From Beijerinckia sp. 28-YEA-48 (GTDB lineage Bacteria > Pseudomonadota > Alphaproteobacteria > Rhizobiales > Beijerinckiaceae), in NCBI RefSeq assembly GCF_900104955.1, contig NZ_FNSI01000001.1:1026001-1090000 (forward strand): a stretch of 64,000 nt of DNA. Reading direction: 5' to 3'. Position numbers and translations under genes: made by a program. Under the pieces are notes generated by a model. That model was not told the origin of the DNA. It was given only the letters and a program-made list of their open reading frames with translations, and made no database searches. Below, in pieces: positions 8,664 to 17,272 of this stretch. The first letter of the stretch is position 1. Each line of letters starts with the position of its first letter.

Positions 8664-9581
8664 GTGGATCTCGACGAGTTTGTGCGCGAATCAGATCGCC
8701 GTGGCGGCCCTAACACGCCGGATTGCACCGCCTATTGGATGAACTGGATCTATCAGCCGCAAGTGGCGATCGATCAGACGCTCGATCCACGGAGCGATGA
8801 GTATTGCGTGCAACAGCTGGCGCTCTACGAGGAAATGTCGGGGCGTCGTTTCGACCAATATGCCAATGAGCTCACCGCTTTCGACCTGGAGCGGAATATT
8901 CTCGCCCCGAATGGCTATGACCATTCCGATCCGAAGATTTTAGCCCACCAGATCGCACAGCTGGCTCATATGTTTCGCCGCGTGCCGATGGTGCGTGGCC
9001 AGCATCTCCTGGATATGGGATGCGGATGGGGGCTGTCGTCGGAATTCGGTGCCACGATTGGTCTCAATGTCACGGCCGTCGACATCAATCCGCAGTTCAT
9101 TGAACTGGTGCGCCGCAGGGCTGAACGCCTGAGCTTGCCGATCCAAACGGTCATGGGATCGTTCGACGATGCGGCGTTGCCGCCATCCTACGATCTCGTC
9201 CTGTTTTATGAATGCCTGCATCACGCCTATAAGCCGTGGGAGCTGATCGCGAAACTTGCTCGCAATCTGTCGCCTGGTGGCCACTTTCTCATCGCCGGAG
9301 AACCGCTGATCAGTGACTGGAAGCACTGGGGCATGCGGCTCGATCCCTTGGCCACCTATTGCATCCGCAAGTTCGGGTGGTTCGAATCCGGGTGGTCCCT
9401 GGAATTCGTCTGCAGCATGTTCGAGGAACTCGGTATGGGCGTCGAGGTCGATCATGGCGGCCCAGCGCAGTTCGGCGCCAATTTTATCGCCGGGTTCAAT
9501 ATTCCCCAACGGGTACGAGTGGCGGCGACGGCATCGCGTCCCTGGCACGCACGTCTGCGTTCGGCATTAAACCTGGCTTGA
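8664..9581 (+). CDS. Class I SAM-dependent methyltransferase
   Basis: A putative methyltransferase of unknown substrate. The Rossmann motif I is HLLDMGCGWGLSSEFG near residue 115, motif II is VTAVDINPQFIEL about 20 residues later, and the 'YDLVLFYECLHHAYKPWELIAKLARNLSPGGHFLIAGEP' region gives motifs IV-VI. The first 110 residues are not a known domain to me. I chose the GTG at 8664 because GGAGGA lies at ideal distance before it; ATG 8598 and TTG 8562 are in frame, but they extend into the AT-rich inverted-repeat region. The neighbourhood after the tRNA has no related metabolic genes, so the role stays open. Some GT/methyltransferase proteins of cell-surface loci look similar. Confidence 0.82.
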   Translation: MDLDEFVRESDRRGGPNTPDCTAYWMNWIYQPQVAIDQTLDPRSDEYCVQQLALYEEMSGRRFDQYANELTAFDLERNILAPNGYDHSDPKILAHQIAQLAHMFRRVPMVRGQHLLDMGCGWGLSSEFGATIGLNVTAVDINPQFIELVRRRAERLSLPIQTVMGSFDDAALPPSYDLVLFYECLHHAYKPWELIAKLARNLSPGGHFLIAGEPLISDWKHWGMRLDPLATYCIRKFGWFESGWSLEFVCSMFEELGMGVEVDHGGPAQFGANFIAGFNIPQRVRVAATASRPWHARLRSALNLA

Positions 9582-9916
9582 TTTTCTGCCCAACATTTGC
9601 CCATCGAAAGCTCGGCAACTCCGACTGGTCGAGTCAGGCTTAGCGTGCACTGCAACGGCACAAAGCGCTGCAAGATCAGTGCTTCACGCATCGTCCTCCG
9701 TATAAATCACGGTTGAGGTCGTGCCTCGACCGTTGTAGGCTTTGCTCGTTCGCGTGGGTGGGTCTCGGAAACCACTGGCACACAATGCATAGGGGAGCGG
9801 TGTGCCAGCTTCAGGACCACGCAAGCGAGCCATTTGAAGAAGGGGTTAGCTTCAGAGCATCCGGTTCAGCAGGACCGCAATAAAAATAAAAAAAGCGTCA
9901 TTCGAGTGGAAGGGCA
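9582..9916. other. Gene-free gap with two hairpins
   Basis: No coding frame with plausible composition is present. Two hairpins stand out: 9710-9732 (9-bp arms with one G-T pair, 5-nt loop) and 9775-9808 (perfect 9-bp arms CTGGCACAC/GTGTGCCAG, 16-nt loop). The last 40 nt before the KGG gene are A-rich. A small RNA or leader structure is possible, but nothing more can be supported. Confidence 0.4.
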
Positions 9917-10192
9917 ATGACAATGAACACAGCCGTGAACACCGCTGGAAAATCCAAACGTGGTTTTGCATCCATGAGCGTGGAGAAACGCCAGGAGATC
10001 GCTCGCATGGGCGGCCTCTCGGTCAAGCCGGAGAACCGCGCTTTCTCAAAAGACAAGAAGTTGGCGGTTAAGGCCGGCCGTAAAGGCGGATCATCCGTCG
10101 GCCCGCAAAATCGTGCCTTCACGCGCGATCCGGCGCTAGCCTCAGCTGCTGGACGCAAAGGCGGTTTGGCCCGCGCGGCGGACAACGAGTAG
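9917..10192 (+). CDS. KGG-repeat stress-type protein
   Basis: A 91-residue, highly basic and hydrophilic protein with three tandem copies of the KGG (GsiB/con-10-like) motif: 'GFASMS.EKRQEIARMGG' (17-34), 'RAFSKDKKLAVKAGRKGG' (41-58) and 'RAFTRDPALASAAGRKGG' (65-82). Such proteins are induced by general stress or starvation and are thought to be hydrophilin-like. No enzyme domain is present. A GGAAGGG site precedes the ATG at 9917; the ATG at 9923 is also possible. A hairpin followed by a T run ends the gene. Confidence 0.85.
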   Translation: MTMNTAVNTAGKSKRGFASMSVEKRQEIARMGGLSVKPENRAFSKDKKLAVKAGRKGGSSVGPQNRAFTRDPALASAAGRKGGLARAADNE

Positions 10193-10220
10193 CACGGATC
10201 CAACAGCGCTGATCTTCGCG

Positions 10221-10258
10221 CGCCGTCACACGGCTCTAGGCCGTGCGGCGGCGTGTTT
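10221..10258 (+). terminator. Probable terminator of the KGG gene
   Basis: A hairpin with inner stem CACGGC/GCCGTG (10229-10234 with 10240-10245) and outer stem CGCCG/CGGCG, separated by a 3-nt bulge, is followed by GCGTGTTTT. It lies about 30 nt after the KGG stop codon. Confidence 0.5.
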
Positions 10259-10356
10259 TGCATGTGGAGCTCTTTTTGATGATGCAGTGCGCATGAGGCG
10301 CTTGTTCGTTTAGATGATCATCGGCATCGATCCATCGGACAAGAGAAAGCAAGCCT

Positions 10357-10872
10357 GTGACTGGTACGTCGACATCACCATTCTGGACATTCTCATTGCG
10401 CTTCTATCGGCTCGAAGGGGTCGCGCCCGCCTGTCTTGAAATGCAGGACTTGAAGGGCGTCGACGTGAACGTGCTGCTGTTCCTTTTGTTCCTCGGCCAC
10501 AACGGCAGGGCCTTGTCGCAAGCCGATATGGCGGCGATCGATGCGGCGGTGGCTGGATGGCGCGCCGAGGCGGTCGTGCCGCTGCGGGCGGTGCGTCGTT
10601 TCCTGCGCGCGCCGCCGCCGAGCGTCGATGCCACCGCTGCCGGCGCTTTGCGCGAGCGGATCAAGGCGGTCGAGCTTGAAGCCGAGCGGTTGCAGCAGGA
10701 GGCGCTGTTCGCCCTGCGGCCCATAGCTGACTGGGGCACAAACGGGAACGCCGGGGCGCCTTCCGGCAATGTTGCCGCCTATGGCGCTCATCTGCGCACT
10801 ATCTTGCCGGCGGCCGCCGTCAATCTGCTGCTGGAGCGGCTGGCCAGCCTGCCGGCTGCATCGTCAGCTTGA
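10357..10872 (+). CDS. TIGR02444-family protein
   Basis: A 171-residue cytosolic protein that I recognise as the TIGR02444 family of unknown function: 'FW.FSL.FY...GVA.ACL..QD..G.DVN.LLFLL.......LS......A..A...WR...V.PLR..RR.L'. These proteins usually sit near quinone or fatty-acid genes in Proteobacteria. The start is a GTG at 10357. The gene is 47 nt upstream of ubiX and likely in the same transcript. Confidence 0.82.
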   Translation: MTGTSTSPFWTFSLRFYRLEGVAPACLEMQDLKGVDVNVLLFLLFLGHNGRALSQADMAAIDAAVAGWRAEAVVPLRAVRRFLRAPPPSVDATAAGALRERIKAVELEAERLQQEALFALRPIADWGTNGNAGAPSGNVAAYGAHLRTILPAAAVNLLLERLASLPAASSA

Positions 10873-10919
10873 CGAGGCGCGTCCGAGCAGGCACTTCGAA
10901 GTCAATCAAGGAGTGAAAC

Positions 10920-11507
10920 GTGGCAAGCGCAGATAAGCAGCGGATCATCGTCGGTATCAGTGGCGCCTCGGGCGTCGTCTATGGGGTGCGCATGCTCGAA
11001 GTGCTGCGCAAGGCCGGCATCGAGACCCATCTGGTGATGAGCAAGGCGGCGGAAATGACGCTCGGCTATGAGTCCGATCTCAAGGCCAAGGACGTGCGCG
11101 ACATGGCCGATGTCGCGCATCCGGTCGCCGACATCGGCGCCTCGATTTCATCGGGCTCCTTTCGCACCTTGGGCATGGTGGTCATTCCCTGTTCGATCCG
11201 CACCATGAGCGAGATCGCCACCGGCGTCACCTCGTCACTGATGAGCCGCGCCGCCGACGTGGTGTTGAAGGAGCGTCGCCGGCTGGTGCTGGCGGTGCGT
11301 GAAACGCCGTTGCATACGGGGCATCTGCGCACCATGCTGCAATTGTCGGAGATGGGCGCGGTCATCTCGCCGCTGATGCCGGCTTTTTACAACAAGCCGC
11401 AGTCGGTCGAGGATATCATCGATCACAGCGTTGGGCGCATTGTCGATCTCTTCGGCCTCGATGCCGGCATCGTCAGACGCTGGAAGGACGATGGCTCGGA
11501 ATCTTGA
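10920..11507 (+). CDS. ubiX: Flavin prenyltransferase UbiX
   Basis: Makes prenylated FMN, the cofactor of UbiD-type decarboxylases, including the one in ubiquinone synthesis. The flavoprotein fold is clear: GISGASGVVYGVRMLE at the N-terminus, 'SSGSFRTLGMVVIPCS.RTMSEIATG' near 80, 'LVLAVRETPLHTGHLRTML' near 125, and 'ISPLMPAFYNKPQSVEDIIDHSVGRIVDLFGLD' near the end. The GTG at 10920 has AAGGAG spaced 6 nt upstream. No ubiD is in the window. Confidence 0.94.
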   Translation: MASADKQRIIVGISGASGVVYGVRMLEVLRKAGIETHLVMSKAAEMTLGYESDLKAKDVRDMADVAHPVADIGASISSGSFRTLGMVVIPCSIRTMSEIATGVTSSLMSRAADVVLKERRRLVLAVRETPLHTGHLRTMLQLSEMGAVISPLMPAFYNKPQSVEDIIDHSVGRIVDLFGLDAGIVRRWKDDGSES

Positions 11508-11527
11508 GCGACAACGATTGAACAACA

Positions 11528-12394
11528 ATGATTGAACTTGCCTGCGCCGATGCGCGCGCCAGCATCGCGCTGCTGGGCGGCGAGTTGCGTGCATGGCGTG
11601 TCGGCGGCCAGGAGCTGATCTGGACACCAGATCCCGCGATCTGGAATGCCAGCGCGCCAGTGTTGTTTCCGATTGTCGGCTGGGCGCGCGAGGGCGCGAT
11701 CCGTGTCGGCGGCAAACGCTATCCGATCGGCGTCCACGGCTTCGCCGCCGCTTCGTTGTTTGCCATCGAAGCGCAGCGGGCGGATGAGGTGACGCTGGCG
11801 TTCCGTGACGATGCACGAAGTCGGGCCCACTATCCGTTCGGCTTCCGTTTCTCGATCACCTATCGCCTGTCGCCCACGGCGCTGGGGATTGATATAGCGG
11901 TCGCCAACACGGGCGACGAGATGATGCCCTATGCCTGCGGGCTGCATCCGGGCTTTCGCTGGCCCTTTGCTGGTGGCGCGCAGGAGCAGTATGCGATCCG
12001 CTTCGCCGAGGCCGAGGTACCGAGCGTTCCCGTCATCGCGCCGGGCGGGCAGTTCAGCGCGCGCCGGCGGGCAATCCCCCTCAGCGGCCGCGATCTGCCG
12101 CTGATACCAGGTCTGTTTGCCGCCGAGGCCCTGTGCTTCCTTGATGCTGCCAGCCGGCAGGTCGATTTTATCGCGCCGGATGGGCAGCGCCTGTCCGTCG
12201 CCACCCAGGGCTTTCCCCATTGGGCGCTGTGGTCGCGGCCCGGTGCGCCGTTCCTGTCGATCGAATCGTGGAGCGGCCACGGCGATCCGGAAGGCTTTGA
12301 CGGCGAACTGGCCGACAAGCCGTCGATGATCCTGCTGCAGCCGGGGCAGACGCGCCGCCACGGCGCGACCTATGCCTTGCATCCCGCCGTGTGA
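11528..12394 (+). CDS. Aldose 1-epimerase family protein
   Basis: A 288-residue beta-sandwich protein of the aldose epimerase/mutarotase superfamily. The N-terminal 'ASIALLGGELRAWRVGGQELIW' strand pair, 'LFPIVGWAREGAIRVGGKRYPIGVHGFA' and the 'CGLHPGFRWPF' region carrying the likely catalytic His are present, and the last block 'PFLSIESWSGHGDP' is typical of the LacX-like subgroup. Sugar substrate cannot be assigned. It lies 20 nt after ubiX and may be cotranscribed, although a functional link is not obvious. Confidence 0.85.
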   Translation: MIELACADARASIALLGGELRAWRVGGQELIWTPDPAIWNASAPVLFPIVGWAREGAIRVGGKRYPIGVHGFAAASLFAIEAQRADEVTLAFRDDARSRAHYPFGFRFSITYRLSPTALGIDIAVANTGDEMMPYACGLHPGFRWPFAGGAQEQYAIRFAEAEVPSVPVIAPGGQFSARRRAIPLSGRDLPLIPGLFAAEALCFLDAASRQVDFIAPDGQRLSVATQGFPHWALWSRPGAPFLSIESWSGHGDPEGFDGELADKPSMILLQPGQTRRHGATYALHPAV

Positions 12395-12608
12395 ATGCGC
12401 GCCGTATTGACGCGGCGAAAGTGGGCCAGCAGCGATCCCATGGCGCACAGCCATGCATTCCAAGGCTTTATCGAACGGTGGGATTCGCCCACAAAATAAG
12501 GCCTGTTCGCAGGCGAGCGATGCTGCAATCACCGCCCTTGGCATGAGCCGCTATCTCTGCGAAGAGGGCGCGTCCAGATTTCGCCGCCCTGAAGCTGAGG
12601 CCGCCGCC

Positions 12609-13538
12609 ATGTCAGAAACTCTCGCATCCAATGCTCCCGCCGCCGCCAAGCCGGCGTTCATCATCGATGGCAAGGCGATCTCGCAGCGTGTCCTGCAGGA
12701 CGTGGCGGCTGAGACGGCGCAGCGCGGCCTGAAGCCGGGGCTGGCGGTGGTGCTCGTTGGCGAGGATCCGGCGAGCCAGGTCTATGTGAAATCGAAGGGC
12801 CGGGCGGCGGAAAGCTGTGGCTTCCATTCCGTTCAGCACACGTTGCCGGTCGATACCAGCGAGGCCGATGTGTTGGCGCTGGTGGCGGCGCTCAACGCTG
12901 ATCCGGCCATCCACGGCATTCTGGTGCAATTGCCGCTGCCGCCGCATATCAACGCCACCCGCGTGCTCGAGCTGATCCTGCCGGCCAAGGACGTTGACGG
13001 TTTTCACCCGGTGAATGCCGGCTTGCTGTCGATCGGCGATATCGAGCGGGCTCTGGTGCCGTGCACGCCGGCGGGCTCGATGGTGCTGATCGACGAGGCG
13101 GTGAAGGCCCTGGGCGTGCGTCTTGCCGGCCTGGAGGCCGTGGTGGTTGGTCGCTCCAACATCGTCGGCAAGCCGATGGCGCAATTGCTGCTGGGCCGGA
13201 ACTGCACGGTCACCATTGCCCATTCGCGCACGCGCGATCTGGCCGAAACGGTCGGCCGGGCCGATGTTCTCGTCGCTGCTGTCGGGCGGCCCGAAATGAT
13301 CAAGGGCGAGTGGATCAAACCCGGTGCCATTGTCATCGATGTCGGCATTAACCGCGTTCCGGGGGAGGGGCTGACCAAGGACGGCAAGCCGAAAACCCGG
13401 CTTGTCGGCGATGTCGCCTACGCCACGGCGGCGGTGCGGGCTGGGGCGATCACCCCGGTGCCGGGCGGTGTCGGCCCGATGACCATCGCCATGCTGATGC
13501 GAAATACCCTGACGGCAGCGACGCGCACCAGCATGTGA
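12609..13538 (+). CDS. folD: Bifunctional methylenetetrahydrofolate dehydrogenase/cyclohydrolase FolD
   Basis: Interconverts 5,10-methylene- and 10-formyl-tetrahydrofolate with NADP. The family motifs are intact: '[23 protein letters not shown]' with the catalytic Lys of the YVxxK motif (about residue 64), '[13 protein letters not shown]', '[13 protein letters not shown]', '[17 protein letters not shown]' and the closing [10 protein letters not shown]. The start ATG at 12609 gives the usual domain plus a 19-residue Ala-rich lead; an in-frame ATG at 12453 would add 52 residues without homology. Confidence 0.96.
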   Translation: MSETLASNAPAAAKPAFIIDGKAISQRVLQDVAAETAQRGLKPGLAVVLVGEDPASQVYVKSKGRAAESCGFHSVQHTLPVDTSEADVLALVAALNADPAIHGILVQLPLPPHINATRVLELILPAKDVDGFHPVNAGLLSIGDIERALVPCTPAGSMVLIDEAVKALGVRLAGLEAVVVGRSNIVGKPMAQLLLGRNCTVTIAHSRTRDLAETVGRADVLVAAVGRPEMIKGEWIKPGAIVIDVGINRVPGEGLTKDGKPKTRLVGDVAYATAAVRAGAITPVPGGVGPMTIAMLMRNTLTAATRTSM

Positions 13539-13652
13539 CAAGCCACACCCCGCAGGGCGCGGCGGAGTGGCAGTATAGGGTAGCCCCGTCGGCGGTTCAT
13601 GCTAGATTGCCGCACACTGATTTCTGGGGCCTAACAGCGGCAGGGACCCGTT

Positions 13653-14342
13653 ATGCAGACTTTGGCGCGTATACCCTTCTTCAAGGACACGTCGGACATC
13701 GATCTGACGTTGTTCGACCGACGTTGTACGTGGAAACGCTACGACCAGAACGAGATCGTCGTCGATTTCGAGGATCGTTCGTCCGACGTTTACTTCATCC
13801 TGTCTGGCGACGTGCGCGTTCTCATCCGCACAGCCGCGGGCAAGGAAGTGATCCTGGCCGAGATGAAGGCCGGCCAGTTCTTCGGCGAAATGTCGGCGAT
13901 CGACAGCGTCGCGCGCTCCGCCAATGTCACGGCGTTGACGCGTAGCGAGCTTTGCATCATGCCGGCGGCGGTTTTTCGCGAACTGCTGTTCGGTTCCCGC
14001 TCAATTTGTGAAAAGGTGATGCGTCTGCTCACCGGCCGCATTCGTGAAAGCAATGCGCGCCTCACCGAATATTCGATCTTCGACCTCAAACACAGGCTCT
14101 ATGCTGAATTGTTGCGCATCTCCGCTCCCCGCACTGGCCACGATGGCCAGCGTATCGTCAGTCCGCCGCCGTTCCATCATGTACTCGCGGCCCGCATCGG
14201 CTGCCGGCGTGAGCAGATCACGCGCGAATTGTCGGCGCTCGATCATGAAACACTGGTCGAGAAATCACGCGGTGGTCTCGTTCTCCTGAAGCCCAAGGTT
14301 TTGGAGGCGCGCCTCGCCGAAGCCATGCGCAACGAAGGCTGA
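13653..14342 (+). CDS. Crp/Fnr-family transcriptional regulator
   Basis: A 229-residue regulator with an N-terminal cyclic-nucleotide-binding domain (about residues 8-125, including 'DRSSDVYFILSGDVRVLI' and 'GQFFGEMSAIDSVARSANVTALT') and a C-terminal winged helix ('VLAARIGCRREQITRELSALDHETLVEKSRGGLVLL'). No Fnr-type N-terminal Cys cluster exists. The FGEMSAIDSVARSA phosphate-binding cassette matches cAMP-type domains, though ligand is unproven. It ends 11 nt before the ABC ATPase gene, suggesting that it is in the same operon or controls it. Confidence 0.88.
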   Translation: MQTLARIPFFKDTSDIDLTLFDRRCTWKRYDQNEIVVDFEDRSSDVYFILSGDVRVLIRTAAGKEVILAEMKAGQFFGEMSAIDSVARSANVTALTRSELCIMPAAVFRELLFGSRSICEKVMRLLTGRIRESNARLTEYSIFDLKHRLYAELLRISAPRTGHDGQRIVSPPPFHHVLAARIGCRREQITRELSALDHETLVEKSRGGLVLLKPKVLEARLAEAMRNEG

Positions 14343-14353
14343 CCTGCACCATC

Positions 14354-15424
14354 ATGCAGCAGCCTTTGGTCCGCATCGACGGCGTCAGTAAACATTTTGG
14401 TGAAACAACAGCCGTCGACGACGTGTCGCTCGAGATCGGCGCGGGAGAATTCTTCGCACTGCTCGGTCCCTCCGGCTGCGGCAAGACCACGCTCATGCGC
14501 TTGGTTGCCGGCTTCGAGACGCCTGATAGCGGCCGCATTCTGATCGATGGCGTCGATATGGCTGGCGTCCCGCCGAACCGGCGGCCAGTCAATATGATGT
14601 TCCAGTCCTATGCGCTGTTTCCGCATATGAGCGTCGAAGCCAACATCGGCTTTGGGCTCAAGCAGGCCGGCATGGGCAAGGCCGATATCGCGGCGCGCGT
14701 GATTGATCTCCTGAAGCTCGTGCAGCTTGAGAAACTGGGAAAGCGCAAGCCCGATCAGCTTTCGGGCGGCCAGCGTCAACGCGTGGCTTTGGCGCGCGCT
14801 CTGGCGCGACGGCCGAAATTATTGTTGCTCGACGAGCCGCTGGCAGCGCTCGACCGCAAGCTGCGCGAGGAGACGCAGTTCGAGTTGATGCAATTGCAGC
14901 GCGATCTGAAAATGGCCTTCATGGTCGTTACCCATGATCAGGACGAAGCCATGGCGATGGCGCAGCGCATCGCCGTGATGCGGGCCGGGCGCATCGAGCA
15001 ATTGGGCAGCGCGCGCGACATCTATGAGATGCCGGCGACCCGTTTCGTGGCGCAATTCATTGGCGAGATCAATCTGTTCGCGGCCAAGGTGGAACACGGC
15101 CAGGTCGTGCGTTGCGCCGCGCCGGCTTTCACTTGCGCTCTGCCTGAGTCGATGACGGAAGGCACGGAGGTGTCGCTGGCGGTGCGGCCGGAGCGTATTC
15201 GTCTGACACGCTCAGAAGCCAGAGACGGCGAGATCGCGCTGTCGGGCGAGGTGATGGACAGTGTCTTTCTCGGCGATTTGAAAGTCTGGCGCGTGCGCAC
15301 CGCCGATGGCGCGCTTTTGCGCGTCAGCGCCGTCAACAGCGGCAATGGCAGCGACGATGTCAAACGCGGCGAACATGTTCGCCTCGCTTTCGCGGAAAGC
15401 GACGTTCGGATCTTGCCGCGATGA
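14354..15424 (+). CDS. Polyamine-type ABC transporter ATP-binding protein
   Basis: The ATPase of an importer of the spermidine/putrescine (PotA/PotG) class. Walker A is GPSGCGKTT near residue 40, the signature is LSGGQRQRVALARAL near 136, Walker B is LLLLDEPLAALD near 158 and the switch His is in VVTHDQDEAMAMA. A C-terminal TOBE-type domain (about 245-356: 'VSLAVRPERIRLTR') is typical. It overlaps the first permease gene by 4 nt (ATGA). No cognate PotF/PotD binding protein is adjacent, and a ModA gene follows the permeases instead. Confidence 0.9.
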   Translation: MQQPLVRIDGVSKHFGETTAVDDVSLEIGAGEFFALLGPSGCGKTTLMRLVAGFETPDSGRILIDGVDMAGVPPNRRPVNMMFQSYALFPHMSVEANIGFGLKQAGMGKADIAARVIDLLKLVQLEKLGKRKPDQLSGGQRQRVALARALARRPKLLLLDEPLAALDRKLREETQFELMQLQRDLKMAFMVVTHDQDEAMAMAQRIAVMRAGRIEQLGSARDIYEMPATRFVAQFIGEINLFAAKVEHGQVVRCAAPAFTCALPESMTEGTEVSLAVRPERIRLTRSEARDGEIALSGEVMDSVFLGDLKVWRVRTADGALLRVSAVNSGNGSDDVKRGEHVRLAFAESDVRILPR

Positions 15425-16338
15425 GCGCCGCCAAGCGCAAGCTCGGGGTGGGGCAGCGCGTCCTGCTTGCCGTGCCCTTCCTCTGGCTGCTGTTGTTCTT
15501 CGCCGCGCCGTTTCTGTTCGTCGCGAAGATCTCCCTGTCGCAGGCGGTGGCGCAGCGTCCGCCCTATGAGCCGGTCTTTGCCTGGGGCGAAGGTTGGAAC
15601 GTGATCGTTGAGAAGCTCGGCCAGCTTTCGCTGCAGGCCTACGGTCTTCTGTTCGAGGACGAACTCTACATCGCCTCCTATCTGGGATCGCTGCGGCTGG
15701 CGGGCCTGGCGACCCTCATCGGCCTCTGCCTGGCCTATCCGATTGCGCTGGCGATGACGCGAGCGCCGCGCGCCTGGCGGCCGGCGCTGATCGTGCTGGC
15801 CATCGCGCCGTTCTGGACGAGCTTTCTCATTCGCGTCTATGCTTGGATCGTCATCCTCAAGGACGAAGGTCTGCTCAATCACGCGCTGATCTCGCTCGGC
15901 CTGATCGACAAGCCGCTGCAAATCTATGCGACCGACTGGGCGGTGCTCATCGGCATCGTCTATTCCTACATGCCGTTCTTGATCTTGCCGATCTACAACG
16001 CCATCGACCGGCAGGAGCCGCAATTGGTGGAAGCGGCGCGTGATCTGGGCGCGAGTGGGATGTCGGCCTTCTGGCGCGTCACTTTTCCCTTGTCCTTGCC
16101 AGGCGTCTTTGCCGGCGCGCTGTTGATGTTCATTCCGGCGGTCGGCGAATTCGTCGTGCCGGATCTGCTCGGCGGCTCCGACACACTGATGATCGGCCGC
16201 ACCTTGTGGAACGAATTCTTCGCTAACCGCGACTGGCCGACGGCTTCGGCCGTCGCCGTGGTGATGCTGCTGGTGCTTCTCGTGCCGCTGTTGCTTTACG
16301 AGCGCAATGAGGCGCGCTTGTCGGAGAGGCGGCGATGA
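15421..16338 (+). CDS. Polyamine-type ABC transporter permease (PotB/PotH-like)
   Basis: An inner-membrane permease of 305 residues with six predicted membrane helices. The EAA loop that docks the ATPase is 'EAARDLGASGMSAFWRVTFPLSLPG' near residue 205, and the 'PAVGEFVVPDLLGGSDTLMIGRTLWNEFF' block is characteristic of PotB/PotH. It is translationally coupled to the ATPase gene (4-nt overlap before it) and to the second permease gene (4-nt overlap after it). Confidence 0.9.
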   Translation: MSAAKRKLGVGQRVLLAVPFLWLLLFFAAPFLFVAKISLSQAVAQRPPYEPVFAWGEGWNVIVEKLGQLSLQAYGLLFEDELYIASYLGSLRLAGLATLIGLCLAYPIALAMTRAPRAWRPALIVLAIAPFWTSFLIRVYAWIVILKDEGLLNHALISLGLIDKPLQIYATDWAVLIGIVYSYMPFLILPIYNAIDRQEPQLVEAARDLGASGMSAFWRVTFPLSLPGVFAGALLMFIPAVGEFVVPDLLGGSDTLMIGRTLWNEFFANRDWPTASAVAVVMLLVLLVPLLLYERNEARLSERRR

Positions 16339-17138
16339 CGGGCACTTTGCGCAAGCGCGACGTGGCGATCCTGCTGGCCGGCTTTGGCTTCCTTTACGTG
16401 CCAATCGCGCTGGTGATCATTTATAGTTTCAATGCGTCGAAGCTCGTCACCGTCTGGGGTGGCTGGTCGACGCGTTGGTACGGGTCGCTGCTCGACAACG
16501 CCCAAGTGCTCGACAGCGCCTGGCTCAGTCTGAAAGTGGCTTTTCTGTCTGGCGTTCTCTCGACGATCTTGGGCACGATGGCGGCGCTTGTGCTGTCGCG
16601 CTACGGGCGGTTTCGCGGCCGTCTTGTCTTTTCGTCGCTGATCTATGCGCCGCTGGTCATGCCGGAAGTGATCATGGGCTTGTCGTTGTTGCTGCTGTTT
16701 GTCGCCATCGACATGGACCGTGGCTTCTGGACCCTGTTGATCGCCCACACGACATTTGGCCTGTGTTTTGTCGCCATCGTCGTCAATGCGAAACTGGCGG
16801 GCTTTGACCGTAGTCTCGAGGAGGCGGCGCGCGATCTGGGCGCGTCGCCGGTCGCGACCTTCTTCCAGGTGACTTTGCCGATCATCGCGCCGTCGGTCAT
16901 CGCCGGCTTCCTGCTCGCCTTCACCATTTCGCTCGACGATTTCGTCATCGCCAGTTTCACCACCGGGCCGGGGGCGACGACCCTGCCGATGCGCATCTAT
17001 AGCCAAGTTCGTCTTGGGGTGACGCCGGAAATCAACGCGATTTCCACGTTGATGATCGGCACGGTTCTGGCGCTGGTGCTGTTTGGCTTCGCTTTGACGC
17101 GGGCTTTCGGCGGCCGTCAGGCCTCTGGACGCGCTTGA
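16335..17138 (+). CDS. Polyamine-type ABC transporter permease (PotC/PotI-like)
   Basis: The second permease, 267 residues with six predicted helices. The EAA loop is 'EEAARDLGASPVATFFQVTLPIIAPS' near residue 160, followed by 'SLDDFVIASFTTGPGATTLPMRIYS', the PotC/PotI hallmark. N-terminal 'YVPIALVIIYSFNASK' also fits. With the two preceding genes it forms a complete membrane module lacking a binding protein. Confidence 0.9.
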   Translation: MTGTLRKRDVAILLAGFGFLYVPIALVIIYSFNASKLVTVWGGWSTRWYGSLLDNAQVLDSAWLSLKVAFLSGVLSTILGTMAALVLSRYGRFRGRLVFSSLIYAPLVMPEVIMGLSLLLLFVAIDMDRGFWTLLIAHTTFGLCFVAIVVNAKLAGFDRSLEEAARDLGASPVATFFQVTLPIIAPSVIAGFLLAFTISLDDFVIASFTTGPGATTLPMRIYSQVRLGVTPEINAISTLMIGTVLALVLFGFALTRAFGGRQASGRA

Positions 17139-17272
17139 AACCAGTCGTCGGCCGCTATATCCTTGAAAATATATCGATCCGCCCCCGTGCTGCGCGCCCG
17201 GGAGTGTTTGGGCACGATGGTTCCCGAAGCGATCGTTCTCCAGCCCGATTTTCCCCTTTCAGGAGGACGCCC

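Noticed and set aside
11423-12544. 373-codon minus-strand open frame opposite the aldose-epimerase gene
   Set aside because: Shadow frame, no homology by eye; the plus strand has recognisable family motifs.
15022-16404. 460-codon minus-strand open frame in the polyamine-type permease region
   Set aside because: Antisense to two coupled permease genes; Arg/Gln/His-rich.
17135-17272. Extended start of modA overlapping the permease stop
   Set aside because: The TTG at 17273 with AGGAGG at proper distance starts a normal signal peptide; the upstream part is Arg/Pro-rich with no homology.
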